Below, piece by piece: positions 1-11,300 of a DNA stretch of 64,000 bases. A program made the translations under genes and the position numbers. The DNA lies in NCBI GenBank assembly GCA_003586115.2, contig QVOM02000034.1:109159610-109223609 (forward strand), given 5' to 3'. The notes beneath the pieces were generated by a model that saw only the letters and a program-made list of their open reading frames with translations, was not told the DNA's origin and searched no databases. The first letter of the stretch is position 1, and each line of letters begins with the position of its first letter. The DNA is from Salvator merianae. Taxonomy: Eukaryota > Chordata > Lepidosauria > Squamata > Teiidae.

Positions 1-825
1 TGAAAACGAGAGATCAGTTAAACCAGGAGGGATCAGAGGTACAATGGCTAATGTATGCTCAATTGATGGATGTTTTTAAAGAAGATAAAAGAAGGATGAA
101 TTTTCAATTAGAAAGACAGAAATGGGAAGAAAAATTGGAAAAAGAAGAAAGGGGGATTATAGGAGTATTGTACGATTTTCTTTTGAAAATAGAATTAGAA
201 CAAGAGCAAGTTAAAGATTGTATGATAAAATGGGCACAAAATTTTGATTATAATATTTCAATGGAGCAATGGGAAAAATTGTGGATCAAAGATATGAAAT
301 TTACTGTATGTAATATGTTGAAAGAAAATATATATAAGATGATGTATCGACGGTACTTAACACCTTTTAGAATTTCAAAAATGTATCAAGGTATGTCAAG
401 TAAGTGTTGGAAATGTAAGAAGCATGAGGGTACCTTTTATCATATGTGGTGGACTTGTGTAAAAACCAAAAAGTATTGGGTTCAAATTCACACAGCTATG
501 CAGAAAATTTTAAAGACAAATATTCCTTTTAGACCGGAATTATTCCTATTGGGGATAGTGGAAAATAATGTTGAAGGTGTCAATGTGTTATTGCAAAATA
601 TGGTAACTGCTGCCAGAATTGTATATGCTCAGAAGTGGAAAGGAGAGTTATTACCAACAGTGGACGATTGGTTAGTGAAAATGATGGAGTTGGCTGAGAT
701 GGACAAACTGACAAATCTTTTGAGAATTAAGACAGTCGATAGGTTTTACAGGAACTGGAGGCCCTTTATTGACTTTCTGCAAGAGATGGATAATGGACTT
801 GCGATGGCTGGATTTGAAGAATAAA

Positions 826-881
<56 letters not shown>

Positions 882-1064
882 AGAGTTTCAGTGGAAAAAG
901 AAGGAAGGAAAACAGGATGTTGAAGACCAGGAAGTTTAGAAGAAACTGTTAATGAAGGGGGAATTTGATAATAATAGTGATATAAGAATGTAATGTAAAC
1001 TGTAATATTATATATTTGAAATACAAGAATAATAAAATATGTTAAAATTGAAAAAAAAAAAAAA
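1..1064 (+). mobile_element. L1 LINE, 3' end of ORF2 plus tail
   Basis: The open frame 51-824 encodes the C-terminal part of L1 ORF2p, including the Cys-rich motif CWKCKKHEGTFYHMWWTC (C-x2-C, H, C). It is followed by a 3' UTR and a 14-A tail at 1051-1064. The protein differs at about six residues from the homologous stretch of the minus-strand L1 at 41203-43112, so both are young. The 5' part is cut by the window edge. It lies in an ABCD3 intron, antisense to the gene. Confidence 0.93.
826..882 (+). repeat. (AAAG)n microsatellite
   Basis: About 14 AAAG units immediately after the ORF2 stop of the L1 3' end. The sibling L1 tails at 34.4 and 41.4 kb have only A-runs or two or three units here, so the tract expanded in this copy. 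Confidence 0.95.
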
Positions 1065-1862
1065 GAGAAGGTGTTAAGTGGAATATGGGTATAGGCTTTA
1101 GAGGTTGAAAAGACAGAAATTACTGAGCATATAAAAGCAATAACTATTAGGAAGATGGCATAGGACTCCCTGCATATATAAATAAAAACGTAGGTCCAAA
1201 ATGCTTGCACAATTGTAATTGTAACGTGATGGGAGTGGGAGTAGAAAAAAGTCCCAAAGTTCTGGAATAAGATAGGTAGATTGGAACCAATATTATATGG
1301 ACTAAAGTAATTCTAATCCTTTAAAGAACAGTTGATTAAGAGGGACAACAACTACTAATGGTAGCTCAAGCTGTCATTGTTAGCGGATGGAAGGATATGA
1401 TTAAATGGGAGTTGGAAAAATGGTTGCACTGCGTATCGGAACAGATCATCTTTGACCACATAAGAGAAAAAACAACGAGATATAAAGGAGGTCATGACTA
1501 GTTGTTTCAACATCACCACTCCCACACGGACATAACCACTCACATATCTTAAGTTACAATTCTGAAATGCTAGATTTTTACTGATAGGATGGAAACAGCC
1601 AAAAAGGTAACAAATGTCATTTTTGCTGGTCTTCTCTACAGCAGCCTACACTGCTCTCATGTGTTTTAACACCATCTCTCTAACCAGAGCTACACAGAGA
1701 ACTAAGTATCATAGGGAGGAGGACAGAGTAGTTCAAAATTACTTCCAATTCAGCAATCTTATCTTGTTACTGTATTTTGATATTTCTGGTTAATCTATGT
1801 AATGCAAATATACTGTTTGTTATAACTAAAAATTTAAATTAAAAAAAGAAAAGAAAAGAAAA
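1065..1862 (+). mobile_element. possible older LINE 3' region
   Basis: AT-rich stretch ending in an A-rich tail (AAAAAAAGAAAAGAAAAG, about 1842-1862). A broken frame near 1360-1500 weakly resembles the L1 ORF2 C-terminus. No confident family assignment. Confidence 0.35.
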
Positions 1863-2211
1863 TTATTTCTAATTCTGTTCTGTCAATAGAAAGCCACCTG
1901 GGGACCACTCTATCCTTCTGCAGCTTATCCTGCTTAATGCTGTCTGGTAGCAATTCACATAAGTTACTAATGAGCTCAACTTTTTATACGTTCTTCCAGC
2001 TTGTGGGGTTATACCATCTTGGCAACAATCTCCTAAAAAAGGAAGATAGAACTCAGCAGAAAATCTTGGTGTACTTATAGATCCTCTGCATTTACTCTTG
2101 GATTAAGAACCTTTTACTCAGAACCTGTGCAAGTTTATTAAAACCAAACAATCTCAACTCTTGTGTAATATTTGGCCTTTAATAGCAGAGTATTTTCAAA
2201 TGAACAGATAC

Positions 2212-2354
2212 CTGTTTGTAATAAGCCGTGAATTGACGTATCTATACTCCCCTTCATATTTCTGTTCTGTGATAGTCATTTTACCAATGGGTCTTCTTAA
2301 GCGTGTTAGGAAAAAGCCTGAAAAAATCAAGTATGCCATCATGGAAGCCGGACC
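2212..2354 (-). CDS. ABCD3: ABCD3 exon 9
   Basis: 143 bp: 47 codons from GPASMMAYLIF to NSRLITN, plus AG before the donor GTATCT. It contains RRPIGKMTITEQKYEGEYRY, the long cytosolic helix preceding the EAA-like motif. That motif should start in the next exon, which is not in the window. The acceptor is TTGGCTACAG. Confidence 0.97.
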
Positions 2355-5300
2355 CTGTAGCCAATTAGGAAAAAAGAATCCCAGAACAAAGCTGTTAAAA
2401 AACAATTACTGACATTTACGCAAATGATATAAATGGAGAAGTCACATTTCAAAGTGTAAAAATGATTAAGAATTAAGCTGGAGTCACATTCTATTAAGTG
2501 TATCAGCTATAACTGACATCTATAGTGAATCCACATGGTTCCACACTAATAGACCTATCTTATTCCCTTCAAGTCCCATGGAACTCCCCACATGCTCACA
2601 GTGTTAGCCCTTTACGGGAAAACATCTGCTTGAATATAACTGCTCACTGCATACCAGGAAAGGCTACAAATTGTCATATATTGGGATGAGAACATGAGGG
2701 CCACATGCAACCAGTTCTTAGGCATTTTTGAGCTGCTTTTTTTCCTACATGTGAACATAACCAAAATCTCACTCAAGTTTTTTGTGTTATTTTCTGTTTA
2801 AAGTAATACAGAAAAATCTTCTATAAAAACATCTGTCTGTAATATTTGTCAGTTTGATAAAGGAAATCTTGCATGGATGTTTTACAATTAATATTACTAG
2901 TGACTTCAAATCTTTTTAATTATAATAAAAAGCAAGCTCACTTGGATATATACAAGTGCACTGAATATAGAAGAATTTAATTCTGGGTAAATATGCATTG
3001 GATTGGTACTTTTATTCCAGATATTTCAAAAGATTAACTTTTCCCAGAAGTAAATACAGTGATAAGCAGTCCTCTAAAATGGAGTAATGGATAAGACCAA
3101 TTATGCTCAAGAGATAGTAGAATTCTATACATGCTTATCCATAAGTAAGCCCTATCAATAAGTCTAACTGCAAAAAACTCTGTGATGCTTTCCTCAACGA
3201 AAGCAGAAAGAAACCATTCTGTTGATAAACAAGAGTAAGGATTAATTCAATCTTTAGGATTCAGCTCAAAGCAACTAACTGTTGTCAGGACAATCTTGAT
3301 TGTACCATGCTTATAAATACTTCTCCTTCCTTTTTGCAACAAAAGTATCACATTTTGACAACTGCCAAAAGTATTTCCAGCTTTCACTTTCCTGCTCTGT
3401 TTTCCTTGCTTTGAACAGTTAAACCTATTATCTCTTTATTCCCCAAACTTATCATCCACAATCAAAGAAGAAACGTGCAATGCTCATATTCATTAGTTTG
3501 GTTAAGATCTGCGGCAAAGCTTATCTTGGTAGTGCCAGCACTATTTGCAGTCAAGTGTTTGGGGAACATATCACAGTACCTTTTCTGTGCTGGCCTCCAG
3601 ATTAGGCAATAGCCTCCTCTCTGAGGTGCAACAAGCTCTCTCACTCTGTATCTTCCAAGGTCTGGCAGAGAGACACACCTCTTTATCCTAACCTTTCCAA
3701 ACTCTGCTATTTGTGGTTTTATTTAAAGTTTTCATAAACTGAATTTAACTATGTTTTTGAATTGGTTTTACTGTAGTCATCCTTGAAACCTGAAGGTTTA
3801 AACCCCCCCCCCCCACTACCCACAACAGGTGGGTAGACAATTAAGGGGGAATATGTATATATTCACAGAATGCAAAAGTTTAAGGAAAATAAAGGGATTC
3901 AGACACCAAAGGGCAAATTAATTAAAGCAAGCTGTTTCTCTCATCAATATCCACTTTAGAACTGACTTTATCTATGGTGTGATTCAAGGTATACCACTAG
4001 CATTCTATCTGGTCACAGAGTGCTGGGAGAAACAAGGGAAAGTCCATCTTTTCTTCAAACTGTACCCTTTTTGCTTCTGTCTAGATGGAGCTTTAGATGC
4101 AGAAACTAAATTACGAGACAGATGAAGATTTTTCATATTAACAAAAGAAACGAACAAGAGGCTATCTAAACTCTTCCAGCTGAAACATAAAAAATAAACT
4201 CAAGCAAAGAGCAGTGTCACACCACATATTGAAAATAATGTAGGCATGTGGTACTTCTCTTTCAAGTGGTTAAACACCTTTAAGTGGATCAGAGACTTTC
4301 AGGACAAATACTTTTACAGTATTGGAACAGAACGGTTAGCAAATCATTATGAAATGCATCTTAGATCTAAACATAAACAAAGCCCAATGAAAAATTTCGT
4401 TTGGATACGATACAATCATCTTGCATCAAATTAAAAACTGGTGACTAGTTTGACCTGCCAGGCAAGGTAGTAATTTGTTTGACCATCTTTTAAGGAACTA
4501 TTATTTGCTGTTCAATCATTTAGAGGAGTCCAACTCTTCATGAACCCACAGACCTTTGCATGCTATGTCCATCAACAGTCAGTTTTCTGAGCTCTTTCAA
4601 GTTTATATTCATTCCTTTCTTAATTCCATCTATCCATTTTAGCTTTTGTCATCCTCTTTTCCTTTTGCCTCCAATCATTCCTAGCATTAGGAAATTGTCC
4701 TGTGTGTCTTGTCTTCAAATGATGTGGCCAAAATATGTCAGCTTTAGTTCTAATATCTATCTTTCTAGTGAGCAACTGAATTTCCTTAAATACTGACTGG
4801 TTTAAAAAAAAAAAATACTGACTGGTTTGGCCTTTTTGCAGCCCAGTACCACAGTTCAGAAGCACCAATTTTCCTTCACTCAGCCTTCCTGAGGGTCCAG
4901 CTCTCACTACCTTACCTCTCACTAAATGGAACTTCTGTGGATCATGCAATTATCTCTACACTTTCAAGATCTTGTCCTGATTTGCCACAGCTTTTCTCCC
5001 AAGTAGTAAGCATCTCAGGATTTCATGACTGCAACCATCATTTGCAGAGATTTCTAAGCACCAGTAGATAAAATCAATCCTTGTCTCAACTTCCTCTCCA
5101 CCTACCTACATGAAGATGACACTGATAATTGACATAATCATAGTTTTGTGGGGTGTTGACCAGCAAGCCAGCTTTTGCACTTTCTTATTTTAACTCCCTC
5201 AGCAGGTTTTTCAAATCTTCGTCATGGAGAGTGAGTAGAGTGTACCATCTTTCAAATCTGAGTTTTCCTGATGTTTCTACATATCACCACAGACATGAGC

Positions 5301-8300
5301 ATTACATTCTTAAAAGAAAACTAGTTTATTTCTCCTATTTGTTTAAAGTTTGCAATATTATTCTTATGGAGAAGAAATGACAGCAGTACTAGAAAATAAA
5401 ATGGATAGAACTGTGTGCTTTTAAACTTCTCAGTTCCATTTGTTCCACAATAATAAATTTAACAGGACACTCCCTGAAAACACGCATTGCTCATATTGAA
5501 AATCATCAATAAAATCATGCATTTACCTGGGCTCCTATTGCACTTGTCAGCTTGAAGATATACAGAACAATATCTAAAAATGGCTGTAAGAGAAAATAAA
5601 AAATGGGGAAATACACATATCAAAAATGTAAGTATATGCACAAAATGTTTTATGAAGTGCAAAAAATATTGGAACAGATCAATTCAACAACAGTTCTACT
5701 CACTGAAAACAATGGAAAACAAGTTCCAATTCTATGTTCTTTACAGGACAATCTAGGGACCCCAAAATGGATTTGGGTGACAGGATATAACTGGTATTAT
5801 GTACCACTCTACCTTTGAAAGAACTGACTGACTAAGAGATTAAGAATTTTCCAGAAGAATTCCCAAACAGCAATAAAGGGATGGGAAAATGCCACATGCT
5901 CAAAGCTAATAGCATCTCAAGGATGCATTGATCATGTCAATGGTATCATGTCACTGATATTACCATAAAAAGACCTTAAATGTCTACAAAAAGTGGTCAT
6001 GCCAGAGCAATGGGGTGCTTTATTCTAACAAATCCTCATTTTAGGGATTCTTCTGTTCCAAATTCAACACCCTTGAAATGCCTTTTTCCAAATTTGGACC
6101 ATTTTATAAACTTCTTCAAAAAGGAAGCTATTTATTAACAGAGTCATATTTCACAAATATTCACAGCAGAATTAAATGATTCTGTACATTGATTTTCTGT
6201 ATCTCTATGCACAGATATTTAACAGAGAAAAATGTAATTTTTCTCTTCAGCCGAGGGGGGGAAAACCTATATTAAAAGAAAAGTTTCAGGTTCATTTTGG
6301 AACTGAAATAAGAGAGATAACAGAATCTGGTTTGGCTGAAGCTTAACAGGCAAGAAACTACAGCTGTCACAACAATGTTGCAAGCTACTGACTGAACTTG
6401 GCAAATGAAGAAACAACTTACCTGAAAAGAGTATAATAAAGGAACCTTTCAATAATGGGATGTCTTCATGCACTGACAGACTGGACCTCTCTTCCACTGA
6501 TACACTGGGGTCCCCACTACAGCAGCGGAGACTTGCTGATAGCCTGGGCCTCCCCCCTCCACAGTGCCATTGGCCTACACTGGTTGACGGGGCCTCCATG
6601 GTTTCCCTAAACCCCAGCTTTCCAAAAGTGGCAATTACTTGTATAACACTAGCTGCCAACTTTGAATAAAATCAACCAAATAATCAGACACATTTGGCTT
6701 TTTCCATGGCTGGGATAATTAGTTTTGCTGATTATCTGGCAACCCTGCAAGAGCCAAACTGTAGCATTATAGTAGGGATGACTTATTATAACAGGGATAA
6801 CTTGCCAGCACTTTAATGATGTTTAAAAATTCACAATGTGAATTTTTTGGTGGTGGTGGTCCCTGACTACCTGAATCATAGAATCATAGAGTTGGAAGGG
6901 ACCTCCAGGGTCATCGAGTCCAACCCCCTGCTCAATGCAGGATTCACTACACCATCCTAGACAGATATCTGTCCAGCCTTTCCTTGAAGATCTCCAGCGA
7001 AGGAGAGCCCACCACCTCCTGTGGTACCCTGTTCCAGTGACTGATTGCCCTTACGGTCAGAATCACCATCTAATCTGTATTCAGTTTGGTGCTGTCAAAA
7101 AATACATTTTCTTTACTATACCAAGCAATCTGATATGTAGACATGCTGGCAGGCCCACCAGACACTCTCAAAGAAAATCAGGCTTGAATAGTGTGGTTTC
7201 CTGATCCACACAGAACTACCCTCCCTAGTGCCCCTATTCCCTGGGCTACTATCCACAGCAATAGTTGTCAGCAGCAGCTAAACAGCGGCAGAACTCTGGC
7301 CAATTGAGACCTCTGCATCAGCAGCATGCTTCTAGCAAAGAGAAGTGACAGGCTCAGGTGATCCATTCAATCCAACCTCCTTCAGCCAGCAGACTGTAAC
7401 TATAGACTGCACTCTCAGCTTGCAAAACTGTTAACATGTGACTTAAAAAAAACTTACCTTACTAAGGTTTGAATATAAGTCTACTACACTGTTACAAAAC
7501 TTTTCTACATCTTGCGTTAGCAGCTGATCAGGATTGGCTATTCTGTTGTCTAGATTTCCCATTTTGTAGTATGTGTATGCCCTAAAATATCAAGAAAACT
7601 GCAATGAAAATTAACATAACATGTCAACTAAGGCACAAATTTTAGTTTACGATTTATACAAATCTGAATTTATTTTAACATGGAAAAAACTTTACTTACT
7701 GAAGGTATTGCTCGTAAAGGTACCTCGTGAGTCGCACACGGAAACACAGCTTAAGCTCATTCAAGCCATACTTCAAGAAATTATTAACTAAGGAAATCTA
7801 CAATTAAAATAAAAATATGCATGAAACAAACAGGAAACAACTTAATAAAGAATTGAACTTGCCCCTCTGGATCAGTAATCATGCAAAATCTGACTTGTGT
7901 AAACCCACTCACTTAGGTTAGATCTGATGGTACACAAATATCCAAATTAAGACTGTCACTCTGTTAAACAAACTCAGGACTACTTACTTGGAAGTAAAAC
8001 CCAGTAAGTTCAGTAGGAATTACTTCTGAGGAACGTGCACAGGATAGTGCTGTGGATCAACTGATCAATCAATTGATTAAATATGCATAAATTAGCATAA
8101 AATGTTCTAATTGAACATAAACTTCAATCCAAAGAATTGTAACCAGAACAAGTATTATTAGCAGTTTTCTACCAACTGTTGCTTAAGGTAGTAAAAGACT
8201 TCTTTTAGTGCTGTGCCACAATATATTGCATCATGGGAAACATGCTGAAAACCAACAATACAGGCTGTACCATTTCCCTCTAGCAGACCATGAAGGTCTT

Positions 8301-11300
8301 GAAAAGAACTTGGATTGTACAAGTCAATAACTTGTGCGAGATCTCTTAAAAATGCAAGAACTTTTCCTGGTTTGGGAATGACTTTTCTTACAAAATTGGG
8401 CTGCAACGTCTAGGCCTCTTCAGCCTTGAAAGATGGCATTTAAAAGGTGACCTGATGGAAGCATATAAAATTATGCATGGTTTGGAAAAGGTGGATAGAG
8501 AAAATTTTTCTCTACCGCACAACACTAGAACCAGGGGACACTCTACAAAGCAACCAGGGGAAGTATTTTTTCACCCAGAGGGTCATCAGTCTATGGAATC
8601 TACTGCCAAAAGAGCTGACACCAACCAGCCTGGACTGCTTTAAGAAAGGATTAGACCAATTCATGGAAGACAGGTGTATCAATGGCTATTAGAATGTGTG
8701 CCTAGGTACTACCTCCAGGTTGGTGTCACAGGCAGGATGCCTCTAAAGGCTATTTGCAGAGAGTCAAGAGTAGGTGAAGGTTTGCCTTTGTCTTCTTTTT
8801 GAGAATGCCCAGAAACAAGTGCTGGGCCACTGTGTGAGACAGGATGCTGGACCAGATGGACTGTGGCCCAATCCAGCAGGCTCCTCCTTTCTTATGTTCA
8901 GGTAGTGACAACTCTATTGTCAGACAATCTGCCCAAGTGTTACAGCAGCATTCCTTTCTTTGAAATCTTTCAAGCATCTATGCTAAAATAAATTAACCGG
9001 TAAATCCTCACCTTAGGGGAGCAATACAGTTGTCCAGGAAACTACAGTTGTTTAAGTTTTTAAAATGCACTTATTCGTCCATGTACTGGGATGTGTTGAG
9101 AACTAGTACAGGACTGATCTAAAGTTTTGCTTGTTTTTTGAACTGTAGTTGTGTCTATTATATAATAAAGTTACTGTATTTAATATAGTGTTTTGGACTC
9201 CAGGGGAGGAATGACAGTTATGAAGCAATGTGCTGACCAGTTGGGATCATTTTAGTCAAACAGTTTTTAAGTCAATTGATCAGATCAACCAGTGACCAAG
9301 TGAAACAGAAGTGTTCATATGCTAAGAAATGCAAGTTTCTACAGTAATGATAAATTATATTTCAAAATTAAAGCAAGCAGAACATACTGGAGAAAACAAA
9401 ATATATGACTATATTTGATTCTGAATCTTGATAGAGCTTATCAATAAACTTGATAGGAGTTTATTAATAAAATCCATTTCCCAGTAAATGTTTTACTCAT
9501 TTTTCAGATACCTATATAGCTTTGCTGACTTGTTCATTGGGTGGGGGAGTCAAGGAGCACAGAAAATCAACCTGTACCACTGAATCTAACTGGCCATTGA
9601 ATCTATTTGGCCTCCACTAACTGCTGTAGTTAAGGTTGCCAACGCTTCAATTTTTCCAAACTCCAGATTTTTTTAGCTTTCCTTCCAATTTCTGGAAAAC
9701 CAATTTTGGAAAGGGGCACAATAATCTTATGTAGCGGCAACACTGTACAGTATTTAGGACTGTCTGGTTAGAATGATTTAAACCCCTCCTCTTCTTTGCA
9801 CTTGAAGAACTGGGGAAAAGAGTGGAATAAGAGAAGGAATAAGAAATATCTGAGTGACTAAAGCCTAAAGAAGTTAAAATTTTAGTTTATTGTTTTATAA
9901 AAACTTTATTAGCCTTACTGAGACAATTTCCTGAAGGGCGGATGATTTCCTGAAGGGCAAATAATATAGGGAGAGAGGAGCATAAATCTCCCAGACATGT
10001 TCGACTGGACCTTGTACCCCTGCAATTCCATTTGGTCATCGTTCTATATAGTTACAACACTATACTATAAGGTACCCTTTATAAAAGCACCTTATTCACT
10101 AAGTTGATACTGAGTCCAAAAAAGCTCAATACAGTTGTTTTTGCAATAAAAACTGTAGTACATTTTAGAAAGGCCTACATTTATGTAGACTTGGCATGTA
10201 TACCCATGCAAGTGTAGCGAGGAAGGTAAATGCAAATGCAGTAATATAAGGGGATTTTAAACTAGATATTCTACCATAAAAAATTAAACAGAGTTAGTAT
10301 TTGGTTTAGAGACTTCAATTCTTAATTTCTCATTCATAATCATTATCTTCAAACCTTCTGGAGGTATGAATAAAACTAAAATAAGTCCCCACTTTTAACC
10401 TTTTGGAATTTAATATAATGTGAATTCTTTCATGTGCCACTTCAAACATTTTTAAAAAAAATATTTTAGATGCTCATCTCACATGAAAATTCCTCACTTC
10501 TTCCAGAGACTAATCCAAGCAAGATACAGATGCTATGGTTGGACAATATCTCCAAACACATGTTCAACTTGTTCTTGATGCAAGCTATTGCATTTTTTCC
10601 AAGGATCAAATTTACATTGGAAGGAGATTACTACTATACTTGTAATTATCTGAGGCAGCACAGATGCTAATGGTCATCCATAGGTTCCTTTAATTCTAAC
10701 CTATTAACTAGTACAGTGAGTCAGATCTCAGTTAGCTGTATGCTTCCAGGCTGGCCAACTTAATAAACTTCAAAGCTTTGTTTGAAGATGGATTGAAAAC
10801 TAATAAGTACAGAATGCTCTTTGATGTTTAATTTAAAGAGACCATGAAGATTTGAAGATTTGGGTTACTAAGAAGATTCCCTATACCCATTTTGTCCTGC
10901 CACTACTTTAAGATCTGTGCAAATAAACAGTTTCAGGATCTGCTAGCAAAACCAGTAAGACAAGTAGGCAGGCCTGTAGTTATGCAATAAAATCCCCTTT
11001 TACCCTTTCAAAACCCTATTTCCCTTCTAAAAAAATTCACGTGGATTCACATAACCTTTTTACTGGAATGTCAATAGCTTTAATACACTCTTGCTGTTGG
11101 CACAAACTGCTACTAAAACTGATCATTATAAACTGGGACTTTAGTTTGTCTCTTTAATTTTATTATATAGGTTGCAAATGCAAGCTCGAAATATTTTAAA
11201 TAAAGCCATCTCAACAACAAAAAGCACCACTTACAGCAGGCATGGCAGCGATGAAGTTGAACAAGTACCTCTTGAAATCTTTTCTGCTGCGACCAATGAT

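Noticed and set aside
746..1210. 154-codon minus-strand frame rich in Phe/Leu/Ser
   Set aside because: Its repeat FFLS segments are the complement of the AAAG microsatellite in an L1 tail.
1..2211. Search for ABCD3 exon 10 (SEEIAFYNG)
   Set aside because: No minus-strand match with splice sites was found; the exon must lie outside the window.
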